Source: Cryptomeria japonica (taxonomy: Eukaryota; Streptophyta; Pinopsida; Cupressales; Cupressaceae). From it: a DNA stretch of 64,000 nucleotides. Positions within the stretch are counted from its first letter, which is position 1; each line of letters opens with the position of its first letter. The position numbers and the translations under genes are program-made. Shown here piece by piece: positions 11,220 to 23,468 of this stretch. The notes below the pieces were generated by a model. That model was not told the origin of the DNA. It saw nothing but the letters and a program-made list of their open reading frames with translations, and made no database searches. Location of the stretch: the NCBI RefSeq assembly GCF_030272615.1, contig NC_081411.1:39483140-39547139 (forward strand), given 5' to 3'.

Positions 11220-12640
11220 TGTTGATGAATAGTTGATCTCGTATCCTACTAGTGTTCTGCTAATGTAGTAGATGGCTCATTCTTTTCCTTCATTGTCCTC
11301 TTGTGCGAGCAAAACTCCCAATGATGCTTTGGTAGTTGATACATAGAGTAATAATGGCTATCCTGGAATTGGTGACATTAGAACAGGTGGTTGTATGAGA
11401 TATGCCTTGATCTTTTTGAATGCTTCTTCACATTGATGTTCCCATTTGAAATTAACATGTATGTGCAATAGATGTGTAAATGGTTAACATTTATCTACTA
11501 GTTGAGCCACAAATCTTCTGATTGACTGGAGTCTTCCTTGTAGTAATATTAGTTGATTGATATTCTTGGGAGATGCCATTTCCATGATTGCTTTAACCTT
11601 ATCTAGATCTACTTTGATACCTCTAGCTGAAACAATGTATCCCAATAGCTTTCCTGAAGTTATACAAAAAACACATTTCTTAGGGTTTAGCCATAGCTTG
11701 TATTGTTCTTACCTATCAAAGATATTTTCTAGTATCTATATATGTTCTTCTCTGTTGTATGATTTAGCCAATATGTCATCCACATAGTCTTGCATGAATG
11801 TATGCATCATGTCATGAAATATAGTTGTCATAGCTCTTTGATATGTAGCACCGACATTCTTTAATCCAAAAGGCATGACATTCAAGCAGAAAGTACCCCA
11901 TGGACATGTGAAAGCTGTCTTTTCTTGATCTTCGGGTGCTATTTTGATCTGATTGTATCCGGAGAAACCATCCATTAGAGAAAACATGGAGTGTCCAGCA
12001 GTTAAATCTATAATGATGTCGATGTTATGCAAAGGAAATTCATCCTTTGGGCATGCATTATTAAGATCTCTGAAGTCTGTGCATATTCTGATGCTTTTAT
12101 CTGGTTTTCAAACAAGAACGATTTTGGATAAGATACTGGTCTGATGAATCCGATACCCAATAATTTCTTTAGTTCTTCCTTGACTAGAAGAGCAATATGA
12201 GGATGCATTTTTCGTAATTTCTTTTTAACTATTTTAGCTCCTGGATTAACATTTAAGTGATGCATAATAAGCTCTAGATCTAACCTTGGCATGTCTGCAT
12301 ATGACCAGGTGAAGTTGATTTGTCGCTGCTTGAAGAATTCTACATATTGTTGCATTTCTTGCTCAGACAAATAAGTTTCTAGATGAATAATCTTTGGTTG
12401 TTCTATTGTGCCATAGTTAACTGCCTTTGTCGGTTCAATCAAAATGGATGACCTTTCTTGATAGTGCTCAGGTAAGGTGTCAAATCTCCCATCTTCTGGT
12501 GCCGCGAGGAGGTTTTCACCATTAGATGCATCCTTTGTTTTTACTTTTTCTTGATATAATGTTGCCGAGAGATGGTTTTTCAGCATTAAAACTGATATTG
12601 TTTTCTTTATTTTCACTTTTGCGACTAGGAGATTTGGCAC
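11220..12640 (-). pseudogene. Ty3 element reverse transcriptase
   Basis: Minus-strand segments include the start of reverse transcriptase (MHPHIALLVKEELKKLLGIG, FIRPVSYP) and the palm blocks FSLMDGFSGYNQIKIAPEDQ, TAFTCPWGTFCLNVMPFGLK and YVDDILAKS. Motif order and wording match plant Ty3. Part of the Ty3 fossil. Confidence 0.92.
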
Positions 12641-13577
12641 CCACTTGACTAGAAGATGCGTTGCTAAGATTCCTAGTAGAAGTTGTTAGGGGTTCGATTG
12701 CATTAAGATGTATAGATATGGCATGGTCATTTGGAAAGGTATCAATGGCAATATGTCCTTCATTTTCCCAATCAATAAGCTCAGGGTGTATTAGAGGTAA
12801 GGGATCTTCAGGTTGGGATGCTTCAAGGATATCCAGGGTAATGATGGATGAATTAAAGTTTTTGGTATGTATGTCAATGTCTAGAATGGTACTCTCATTA
12901 GAATGAATTTGCATAAGAAGTTCCTGATCGTCCTCGGTTAAGTCCATGTTAGCCGAATGTGATTCTAATTCAAGTGTACTAGTTCCCGATGTTTGTCCTG
13001 CATACGTGTGAACTACATCAACTCCTACATCTTCTTCAAAGCAATTTTCTTCAGCTGATTCTTCAGAGTGATAGGAATCTCATTCTGATTCATTAGAATC
13101 TGTATCACTTGCAACCTGCAATCTACAGATTTGGTCATATAGCATTTCTTCTTCTTTTCTGGCTATACTTTTTCTTCTTTCATATTCAACTTCTTCAAGA
13201 TTGAGATTGAGTTTTGTCAATCTTACTATGTGTTCTCCTGGATTTGTATTAGTTTCTTTCTTGTTTTGACTTAGATTTAATGCTGCTTGAGAGATATTAT
13301 TGGTTTTTTTCTCTTGTTGATTTGAGGATTGCTTATTTTGCCATTTCATGATTTTTTGTGCTTGTTGTTTAGCTGATTTTTCTTCCCTTTCAATTGCCAG
13401 TTGTTCTTGTTTGTTTTCATATTCCTCTTGTTGTTGACTAGGAGATGTGTTTTTTGTTAGAGTGACTTGTCCATATCCTAAACCTGTTTTGTCATTAGTC
13501 TGTTGAGTATGAGACTGAATAGGTTTTGAGATACCTTCTTTTCTTTTTCCTATAGGACCTATTCTGGTGTATCCCAT
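12641..13577 (-). pseudogene. Ty3 element linker between protease and reverse transcriptase
   Basis: Two minus-strand segments (12522-12947 and 13080-13577) lack enzymatic motifs. The upstream one is Gln/Lys/Glu-rich (for example QQQEEYENKQEQLAIEREEK) and contains a short GLGYGQ stretch like the G-patch-like sequence seen in Tat elements. The downstream one is acidic. Long non-catalytic linkers here are usual in Tat elements. Part of the Ty3 fossil. Confidence 0.7.
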
Positions 13578-13880
13578 CCTTTGAAGAATGTTGAATCATT
13601 TTCAATATTTTTTTGTAGGTATTCTGACATTGTTGACCTTTTGTTGAACTTCTTCATCTTTGTATAGCCACTATAGCACATCTTTGTGTTTTGTCTCCTC
13701 TGATAAGGTTCCAACACTAATAAATGCAACATCAAATATCGGAAGATGTTTCAAAATTAGTTGTTGTTTAGAGTTTGATGGTTTTCCAAAGGATTTAGGA
13801 GAAAGTGGTAATTGTGATATTGAGTATTCTCTATTCCATCGGTCTCTTAGCTACATTTGTTTCTCCATGCTTGATAGAAT

Positions 13881-14345
13881 TCATGGAAATGATTGTTCCT
13901 TGGATTGTGTGCTTGATGTTTTTGCCTCCCTATTATGTGGAACAATTAATTCTTGAGCCATTTTTAGATTGTTGTAGTATTGGAATGGATTTGCATCTGC
14001 AGAGATTGTGATTTCTTGTCCCTCGTAGGGAAATTTGACACATTGATGATATTTTGATGGCACAACTTTTAATTCATGTATCCATGGTCTCCCTAGGAGT
14101 ACATTATATGATAAGTCCAAGTCTAGAACTTGGCATGCTGTGTCTTTCTGTAGAGGTCCCACTCTGATGGGTAGTATCACAATTCCCTTGGAGGAATGTT
14201 CTTCTTCATCATAGGATTTTATGGTGATCCTTTTCCGGACATCAACTGCATCTTGTGAATATCGTAAGGCACAAACAAGAGAATGAGAAAATATTTAGGC
14301 CAGCTCCACCATCTATTAGAACACGCTTAACCCATGTTTTGTGAA
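13881..14345 (-). pseudogene. Ty3 element protease
   Basis: Minus-strand sequence reads VLIDGGAGLNIFS, the active-site loop style of Tat retropepsins. It is followed by the segment with YNVLLGRPWIHELKVVPS and KYHQCVKF that closes the fold. It lies between gag and the linker. Part of the Ty3 fossil. Confidence 0.88.
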
Positions 14346-14799
14346 TGAGGACTTCAATATGAAAAGGAGCATTGTGAGGGTGTTGCAAGAACATGTCTTC
14401 TTCTTCATTGAATGATAATCAATGAGGGGTTGTGAGGTGTCCCACAACGGTTTGGAATTGATCAATATCAAGATGTTTGGATACTGTGGTATCTACTTAT
14501 GCTCGTTCAAGAATTTCTTTATGTGCAGGTGAAAGCTCTAAAAGTTCTAAGATTGATATTTGTGCGGATGTTTTCTGTAATTGTTCCACTAGATTGTATT
14601 GTTTTATTGTAGTGGATGATGTGTTTGTTGTAGGACCTGATAAAACAACTTTGGCTTTGCTTCTTATGATAGCCTAAGCATGTTCTTGATTTTTTTTTCC
14701 TTGACTACAATCACATTCACCACATTGTCATATGTATGAGCGTAGTTTACCTTTGCTTTACCCTTACCATTGTTTGTTGTTGATGATTCACCTTTCTCA

Positions 14800-16388
14800 T
14801 AGTTTGGAAGCGAAGTCTTAAAAGAGGTGTGAGATTAGTTTATTGTATGTCCATCCATAGTTATTACTCCATTATCAATCAAATCTTGTATGACATGTTT
14901 CAACTTCTGATAATTTTCTGTGAGATGTCCCTTGTTTCAATGGAAATCGCAATATTGATTATCATTCCACTAGGGTGGTTTTATTTGAGGTTCATAATTC
15001 CTTACTTCTGGTAAAGAAATCAATTTGTTTGCGATAAGCATTTTTAATGCTTACCCCAGGGGTTCACTAATGTCTGTAAATTGTCTTCGAAAGAAAGTTT
15101 TAATAGTTTCTCTTTGGTGATTGTTGTTTTGTTTTGCCGCTGCTGAGTGAGTAGAGAAATTGAAAACCGGTTTCTTTGGTTTCACATTGTTGTTATCTAC
15201 TATTCCATCATTGACTATATTTTGATTTCGATTACAAAACTTTGTCTTGTCATTGTGATTGTTGTTGTTGTTGTTAGGAGGATAGACTCCTTATTTGTAT
15301 ATTTTCAATTCACCTTTCTTTATCATGGCTTCTTCCATTCTGATTCCATTATCAACCATTTTTCCGAAACTTTGATTTCCTTGCACTTTTAAGTGATAAC
15401 TCATTTGATCGTTTAAGTTGTCGATGAATATGTCCATTTTTTTGTACTCTGGCATGGTACGAGGATACCGCAAAGCTAGCCGTCTTCATCATTGTAAAAA
15501 TGTCATGAAAGGTTCTCTACTCTTTTGTTTAGCGTTACATAGGTCTAGCATTGTTACTTCATGTTGTATGTTTTAAGAGTATTGTGAAACAAACTTATCC
15601 ACCAACTTTGAAAATGATTTGATTCCAGGTGAGAGTTTGGAGAACCATTCCATAGCTAGTCCAATTAAGCTATTCGTAAATAGTCTCATTAAGTAGGTAT
15701 CCTCATGTGCAAACTCCAAACTCATTGTGCAAAATTCTCATATATTATCTTGAGGGTCAGTGCTTCCATCATATTTTTCATATCTGGGAGTTTAGAAACC
15801 TATAGCAAATGGTATCATGTTTATATTTATGTCGAATGGATAAGGACAAATTTCTTGAAGTGAGTATCGTCTAACATTTCCTCTTTGCATATCTTGAATT
15901 TGTGTTTGCATTGTTTGTAGTTGTTGTGTGAGAGTCATGATAGGATTATCAATATGATTTGTTCTCGCATAACCCTGATTTTGTATTCTAGGAGGGTCTC
16001 AACCTCTTCTTGGTAAATCCCTAGTTCTTCTTGTATCTTCATTGGGTTGAATCTTATTCAGAATTTCTATTTCATCTCTTTTGGGAATGTAAGTCTCTTC
16101 ATTGTTTGTGGTGTTATGAGGAATTGACATGTGATTCATTTTGATACCAAATATGTCCTTATATTGTTCGTTATTAGGAGGAGGATCACTTTTCTTTTGT
16201 GTCAATTTGTTTACATCAAAGTCTTGAGGGAGTGTAGCACCAGATTTGGCTAACATTAGAAAATATTTTTCTTTTTCTTCCTCCAACAATTTATGCATAA
16301 ATTTATCAAATTGGGGATCTTTTTTGATGTCTCTGATGTTTTGTTCTGTTATTTCTCCTTCAACTTGTATTTCATCTTCATGTTCCAT
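14800..16388 (-). pseudogene. Ty3 element gag
   Basis: The longest pieces are 15999-16388, an acidic, coiled, Lys/Glu-rich 129-residue segment, and 15291-15473, with FIDNLNDQMSYHLKVQ and SFGKMVDNGIRMEEAMIKKG. The latter is the recognisable capsid end of Tat-type gag. No CCHC knuckle stands out. Part of the Ty3 fossil. Confidence 0.8.
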
Positions 16389-17489
16389 GATTATAGTTGT
16401 GTTATCTCATCATTTATCCTCCATAGCAAGAGTAAGTCACCCTACAAAATTTTATTCAAAGTGCTTATCTTTCTAGAATTTCCTTGGTGCAATCCTTAAT
16501 CCGTAATGCCGAGCTTTAAAGGTCTGTTTGAACCCCATGAATTCATTGAACCATTTTGAAGCGAGTTCTTAATGTTCATTTAGGTTCCACAGGTTCTAAG
16601 GTGTCTAAAAGGTTTTTCATGCTAACATTCACTCAAAATGTTTTGCAGCGGTTCTTTTTCATGGTCGTGTATGGTGTGTTATATCCTCTTTCTTCAAGCT
16701 GTGAACCCTTTGAACCTAGTTCAGAAAGTTCAGTGGTGTTCAACATGTTCAATGTGGTTCAAAAGACCAGTGACACTTAACAGAGCTAATCTTTTCAAAG
16801 GAAATTTTCTTGGTGCCATGTAAGCCTTGAACTACTTGAACTCTCGTGAAGTCAGTTCAGATTGTTCATGCGTGTTCAAATCAGGTGGGTCCGATGGGAT
16901 TAAAGACATGATGGTACACTTATTGCGAAGTATGATGAAGAATGAACCATATCTTGGGTGATGTCAACTGGTTGAGTTTTCAAGGAAAGTAATCATTTTT
17001 GGGAATTGGTGGTTACTCCAAAAATGCCACCATGGATTCAATGCACGCATGTGATGTCCAATCCCAATGCTCAACACATTTTAGTTGACAATTGGAATTA
17101 ATGCACTAAATAAGTTTGTATCACTTCTTTTGCTATAAGGTATGAAGTGATTAATTTCTAAAAACTTGTTCTTCATTGTTGCGGAGTTTTTGGATAGAAG
17201 TTTTGTTTGCTAGTAGTCATCTGATTCATCTTGACTGTGAAGGTGAGTTTGTTTCCTTTCCTCTCAAGTGGTTTTTACCTACTTTTCCTCTCTTGTAATA
17301 AGATTTGTTGGGGAAAATAAGGGTTGTTATTTATGAATTATGAAGTCCACATTACACCTTTTCGGGAATATTTTCAGTCTTGCATGCACAGAGCCCATAG
17401 TTAGTGATACAGACTTAAAAGGAGAGAATCTGGAAGTTTTAAAGGAAAGGGTGTTCAAATGAATTGATGGTTCATTTGGTGTAGAAATT
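16389..17489. promoter_or_regulatory. Spacer between gag and the antisense block, GTTCA-rich
   Basis: This 1.1-kb spacer separates gag (leftward) from the antisense fragments (rightward), so the two sets are head to head. Between 16525 and 16895 about fifteen GTTCA or TGAAC words occur, including the close set GTTCAGAAAGTTCAGTG and GTTCAACATGTTCAATG near 16720-16755. A regulatory role is inference. Nothing coding is convincing here. Confidence 0.4.
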
Positions 17490-20440
17490 TTGAGTAGTGG
17501 CCTCATAGAAGCGGCAACCTTTCCTCATGCTATCCCTTGCCCAGAACTAGTTAGAGAGTGTATTGCGAGGTATGATCCTATTTCTGAAACCATCAAAAGA
17601 GATAATGGTGAAACCCTCCTCGCAATTAACCAAGAAGTTATTTCCTCTATTTTCAAATTACCTGATTATCAGTTCTCAAACTTTTCTCCTGCCCAATCAA
17701 TTACTGAGTTCAATGCAGATAAAACTGGATACTTGAATAATGTAGCGAAGTATTGGTTGAAGGTTCCTTAGAGGGGTGGCTCCAGATTACCCAAGTATCC
17801 CAACAAGAACCATATGCTTCCCTACATTCATGATATCACATTACTACTACACCAAGTTAGAGGTTCAGCTGAGGCCTACAGTTTCGATGATTGGATTTAG
17901 TGCTATGTACAACTGGTACTAGAAGGAAAGTAGTACCTTGATTGGGCAGAGCTGATTGCCGATTCCATGAGGGAGAAACTGAGCATGGCCAAACAGTTCA
18001 AGCAAAATTTCTTCATGTCCTCGTATCTGATATATTTCTTGGCACGTGTTAAAGAGATAGTGGGTATACCTAGGCAGATCGCTAAGGGAGAGGTTGCTTT
18101 GTATGATTTTTACCCTATGTTACAGAAGGATAATGCTTTGCAAGACTTTAGGAGAGTACATAATGCCTTCCTAGGAGATTTATGTTATGAGCTAAAGAAC
18201 ATGAAAACCAAGAGGATGTCTGAGGATGCACAGGTATTAGTGAATAAATACGATAGTTTCTTTGTTCAGTTCCTCACTTTTGTTACATAAGAGTAGGTGG
18301 TTTTGAGGAAGAGCCTTTCAGGATTCCTCGTTTTTGTTTGGATTGTTTTGTTCTGGTTGAGATTTGTAGGCAGTTGGCTACCGTGATTAAGAAGCCTCAA
18401 CCCAGGGATAAATGGGAGGATCATTTTCCTATTCAATTGGGTATTTTATCTTGTAGTTCAATGTTAGATGCTTTAAGCATTGGAGCTGACTTGAAAAACT
18501 TCAATTTTCTACTATATCATGAAAGAAAGGGCTTTGACAATAAAGGCTTCTCATAGAGTCTTGGTTTGATGCCACACCTTCCAATCTCACATGTGGAGGA
18601 ATTCTGGGAAGATTGCAATGATGAGCTTGAGGTGTTCAAAAGGGGAAACATGAGAATGGTTTTGGAACAGATAGTTTCACTACAAGTGAAACTTGACATA
18701 AGTGGGCTTCAAGAGGATTATCTGGAGCTTTTTGAACCTAGGTACTTAGACCAATTTGAACCCAAAACATCCTGCATTAATTGGGATGTAGAAGAAGAGG
18801 ATGACATACAACTTAAAACAAAGAGGGTCTTGGAAAGAACTGCAGAATGGGTTAACAAGAGAAGAACAATGAAACTAGGCAACAAGATTAGTCCTGCAAG
18901 AGGTAGTGAGGCTGCTCTATTTTCCCCAAAATATTTTTCTAACCCCACTTCTATGCCTATTCATACAAGTAAAGATAAGAAGCCATCTTATACCAAGCAG
19001 AATCCCAATCTGGCTCTGGACTTTTCTGCTCCTTGATATACCAGGTCACGGAGTGCTACGTAGAAGAGAATGGACTGGATCAAAGATACAGAGGCAAAGG
19101 ACAAAATTCTTAATGCTTATATTTTCTAAGTTGAGGATCTTGACAACGACATTGTCAACACCATGGATTCTCATGTGGTCACCGTAGCCATGACACCGCC
19201 CCCTAACGTGATAAGAGGAACAACTAGTTCAAGTGCAACTCCTAAGTGGCTAACCACTTCAGTAAGCAAAAACTAAGTTTCATTCTTGTGACCATCCCAA
19301 TTTAGAACATGGTGGTTAAGTACATGGAGAAGGGTCCCAAACAAAATAATTTCAAGACAACTGTCAGATTGGATAATGATGAAGGGACTAGAAAGTGGGT
19401 TGTCAAGATTGCTTCTTACAAGCCCAAACATGAGAATAAGGAGGTAAACACAGAGGACTTTGAGATCGCCAAAGTGGAGCTTAGGAACATGAGTAGGGAT
19501 CTGGATAATAAATTCTTCCAAGTATCGGCTAAGAAGATGCTCACCAGGTTAGAAAAAGATGGGCAGGAGAAAAGGGAGCTAAAGCGGCATATCAAATTCT
19601 TGCTCAATTCATTGATAGCATCGACTGCTTCGGAGCACTTCCCTTATCCCATGCTTCAAAAAACTTTGACCCTACTTCACCAGAGAACAAAAAGCCAATA
19701 AGTCAGGTTCAATGAGCCAAAAGCATCACGAGGGCTATGGAGAAATGGATTGAAGGAGTGATTAAAGATGGTGAAAAGTATATCACAAGCTCCAAGAAGT
19801 TATGCGATGAGATGCAGAGCCTCATTGCAGAGATTCAGAACCAGATTTTGCCTTGGGAAAAAGAAGAACATAAATGGGAAGATATCTTGCCCATGCTCAC
19901 CAAGATAGAAGAGTACAGAGCCACCAAATTTTTGACAAAACATTCAATCAAGTTGGTAACTGATGAGTGCCAACTCTTTGTATTGAAGAAGACTATAATG
20001 TGGCGGGTACTCACATTCAAGTTTGTAATTTCTGATGCCAGGACTTTTGTTTATGAGCTTCAGGACCTTCAGTGCAACTTGGTTAATGACAACAAAGTGG
20101 TTAATCCAGACCACAATTCGCAACTGGGGATTTGTGGACTAAACATGCAGGAAGCAATAAAGGCTTTTAAGCTATACATGGAGAAAGTTAAGGCCAAAGG
20201 CAATTTCACTCCTGAAGATATAACACAAGTCACTCGGATCGAGTCCATGACATTTATCGATAATGATTAGTTACCTAAGCATGCCGAGAAAATGGTGAAG
20301 CACAAATGGGACAAAGACGCTGCAAAAGCGAAGATCAATGCCATGAAAAATCCACGCCAGTCTATAATTCAGGAGCTCGCAATCGCCCACGATGCCGAGA
20401 AAAGTGGAGGGGAGGATGATGATGGAGAGGAAGCATAGCA
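17490..20440 (+). pseudogene. Block of antisense coding fragments inside the Ty3 element
   Basis: Six separate plus-strand fragments (17490-17771, 17967-18290, 18338-18556, 18566-19036, 19309-19701, 19737-20270) run opposite to gag-pol. They have amino-acid composition like real protein. The first contains LVRECIARYDPISETIKRDN and ETLLAINQEVISSIFKLPDY. The last is helical and charged (WIEGVIKDGEKYITSSKKL, EEYRATKFLTKHSIKLV). I recognise no family. Antisense ORFs are known in Tat elements (Grande, Retand, Ogre kin) but usually lie between integrase and the 3' LTR. Here the block is between the leader and gag. It could be a captured host gene or a lineage-specific element gene. It is broken, and the pieces are listed as seen. 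Confidence 0.6.
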
Positions 20441-20749
20441 TGATGATAGTGCTCCGTTTTTTATTTTATGTGTTTTCCATAATTTTGCAAATGACTTCAG
20501 GACATCTGTCCCAAAAATACTCTATTGGTTTAATAACTGATTTGAAGGAGGTCTAGTTTTGAGGGAAATCTCCTCTGTTCTAAAAGACTACTATAAATTG
20601 GATTAAGATAGATAGAAAAGGGGTTAGAATAGTTGACTTAGATTTTAGTTTTTATTTAGAAGTTCTATTTTTGTTGGAAGGAAGTAATCAGTTTTTAAAT
20701 CTAAAATTGCAAATAACATATACATGTATTTTTGTGTCTTTGTTGCATG

Positions 20750-20785
<36 letters not shown>

Positions 20786-21925
20786 ATCATATGTGTTTTG
20801 GAGAAGAAAAAGATTTGAGTTTTGAATATGTGGGATGGTATTTCTTTGCAAATATTAGTCTAATTAAACGACTGTGATTAGCTTTCCGATGGAAAATGTT
20901 GTTATTATTTCGGGACTCCTTTCTGTGTGTTTTCAAAAGATTTGTGTTTTGAAAAGAGATTTTATTTCTCTTACCTGTTTTTAATGAAGTGTTGAATCGG
21001 TGTTTCTGAACTTTGTTTCGATCACATACTAATTTTCATGTAGAAGCATTTTGAAGAATAGTGTGCTCTGAAATATTTGTAAAACCTTAGCCTCTCATCC
21101 AAGAATGTAGTAGGCAGCCTTATGTGCTTTCAAGTTAAAAGCATATTAGTTTAATGTAATTAGATTATTCCCTAAATAACTAATGGAGGGAGTTGTACCT
21201 ATCAAAAATTCAGAGGGAAGTGGTGTATGTCACACTTGCCCAATTGTTTAGTTGAACTTTTGTCTTTCAAAGAAGGTGACAGAGTTTGAAATAATTTAAT
21301 TTGAAAAAAGACAAAAATCTATTCACTAACAAGTTGTTTCTAAAGTTTCAATTTCAGTCTCTGTGATTCTTTGTCTCTGAGCTATAGTGACAATGAGCAT
21401 ACACGTGTCAGCTATTGTGCTAGAATTTGATTGTCCAAAAGTTATTTTTAGGTAAGTGATCAATTTCAAGGTAGATATGCTAGAATGATATGACACGATA
21501 AAATGATACAAGTGTTTAAAAGTTTGCAAGTTTTTCAATCTTTGGTTTAGGAGTGCAATGATGGTGATTTCATAAGAACCAAGTCTAGTAGGAATGATAT
21601 ATCCTACGATGTGGGATGAGATTATCCTGACCAAAGGTTTCAGTTTCATGATGAGAAACTATGTTTGAGTGATCAATCAAAGAGGGTGATAATGCACTTT
21701 GAGATGTTTAGATCTTCAACTTGTTGAGGGTGAGCACTTGAAAATATTAAGGTGTTTATCTTCTAGAGTCTGATTTTTGACAGATGATAACTTTGACCAA
21801 GCAAACCAAGAAGACAATTTAAAAACAAAATAACAGATAAGAGATGTTTATGAATACTGTAAATTGGTCAAGCAGAATGACAGACCTAAAAAAGTTATGC
21901 AAAGTGGCAGTTCTAGACTGATAAA
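20441..21925. other. Leader of the Ty3 element, first part
   Basis: AT-rich DNA between the antisense block and the palindrome clusters. It contains a TA microsatellite (20755-20783). Small frames on both strands show no domain. Confidence 0.5.
20755..20783. repeat. TA dinucleotide microsatellite
   Basis: An uninterrupted AT/TA run of about 29 bases. Confidence 0.9.
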
Positions 21926-22095
21926 AATAGAGACTCGTAAGACACTTCTTCCTGAACCATACGATAAAAGATACAATAACAGATGACAAATCAAAAAATT
22001 TCCTTTGAAAGAGCAGAGACTCGTACGATAAAACTTCACGAACCATACGATAAAACAGTTTCCTCATACGATAGAGAACCTGACTCGTACGACAT
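21926..22095. repeat. Palindrome cluster 1 in the Ty3 leader (CGTACG-type)
   Basis: Six copies of a CTCGTACGACA or CATACGATA word occur in 170 bases, near 21931, 21957, 22019, 22047, 22066 and 22083. The phrase GAACCATACGATAAAA occurs twice. The core GTCGTACGAC is a perfect palindrome. Confidence 0.75.
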
Positions 22096-23125
22096 ATAAT
22101 AGAACAAATGAAAAATGTGTTTGTTTTGCTGAATTTGGATTTGTGAATTTTGGTGTTTTGCTTATATTTTCTAGTTTTATATGTCTGATTTTTCAATTTG
22201 GGGATGAATACATAGTAAACACATGATGTTATAAGTGAATCCAAGCATGCTAGAACCTAAGGAAGTTGGCTGAGAATGAAAATATTTGCTTGTTGACTTA
22301 GGTACACACCCAATAGCTAATTAGAATACGGCCGTTGAGCATCACACAATGGATTCTCAATGCCGTATTATTTGACTCCAAATGCTAATGGGGGAACGAT
22401 ATGGCAAGTGTCTTGGAAGAGTTACTATCTCTTTTGCACAAAGATTATCACCCTTTCAGAGGTGAATCGGGTAGCTTCTATTTCAATCGACAATAGTAAG
22501 GGATCCATTCGGCGCATCGAGGTATAATACTCAATTAAGAGGTCTCCTAGCCTTGAAAACCAAGCTTTGATATACCCGGAGGTACAGAGGAGAGCTATTC
22601 CCGAGCATTGTCGTTGCTTTGATTTTCATCAAAAACATATTTATTTCATAGGGGGTTGGATTACTTGGTGTTAGCTGCTCCCACTTAGGTTGTTCCCCTC
22701 ACACCGGTCATAATGGATTTAAGAGTTTTTAGCTCCTCGGGAGGGCAGGCCTGCTAAATATATGCACTAATGAAAGAAAAAGATGAGTCTAGCTTTCTGA
22801 TCACCTAAGAAAGGTGAGAGCATACTCGCCTATCATTAAAGACACAAAATACGTGATGGTTCATTTCCCTTAGCAAAATTGAAGTGTGCCTAGAAAACTT
22901 AAATGAATACACCAAGTTTAGTTGGATTCATAGGCAACTTGCAATAAATTCATTAGTAGTCATTGATTGGTTTTTGAATTATGTCTTTGACAAGCGTATC
23001 TTCGTCAATCATCCTGCATAAAAGAGTTGGGCTGCCAAAAAACTCACAAACAAACCAGGGTTAGCATTAGTGAAGTTCGGATTAAAATCAGAAAACCCTA
23101 ACATGCAGTTTGTTAAAAATCATAG
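22096..23125. other. Leader of the Ty3 element, middle part
   Basis: About 1 kb between the two palindrome clusters, mixed composition, no coding frame with a recognisable domain. The 22380-22740 stretch is GC-richer than its surroundings. Confidence 0.45.
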
Positions 23126-23385
23126 AGATAGAGACTCGTACGACACAACTTTAAACTTGAGACAGAAACCAAAATATACTTGTATGACATAGGATTTAGC
23201 AACCAAAAATTTGTACGCCAATGAAAATTAGTTTGTACGACATAGGACTTACTAGTCAGAAATTCGTACGACATGCATTTAAACCTCGTACGACAGGGAT
23301 AATGAGATCGTACGACATAAGATGAGGTTTTGTACCAAATTGAAAGGTAATTCAAATGAGTTGGAAAATCAACTCGTACGACATT
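23126..23385. repeat. Palindrome cluster 2 in the Ty3 leader (CGTACG-type)
   Basis: Eight copies of TCGTACGACAT or near variants start near 23133, 23180, 23213, 23234, 23262, 23287, 23309 and 23375. They lie in the last 340 bases before the primer site and 5' LTR, whose own first bases are TGTCGTACC. Confidence 0.8.
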
Positions 23386-23447
23386 CTGATTCTGTCCCGG
23401 CAGAGATGGACGTTTGTTGAAGCTTGAGAGGCCAAATGAAGATTACG

Positions 23448-23468
23448 GCCCCACGGTGGGTGCCAAAA
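23448..23468 (-). promoter_or_regulatory. Primer binding site of the Ty3 element
   Basis: Directly inside the 5' LTR the minus strand reads TTTTGGCACCCACCGTGGGG. It has the position and the GGCRCCCACCGTGGGG form used by many plant Tat/Athila elements. I do not assign the tRNA. Confidence 0.75.

Noticed and set aside
21819-22244. 141-codon minus-strand frame
   Set aside because: Much of its sequence is translation of the CGTACG-type repeats in the Ty3 leader, and nothing resembles a protein family.
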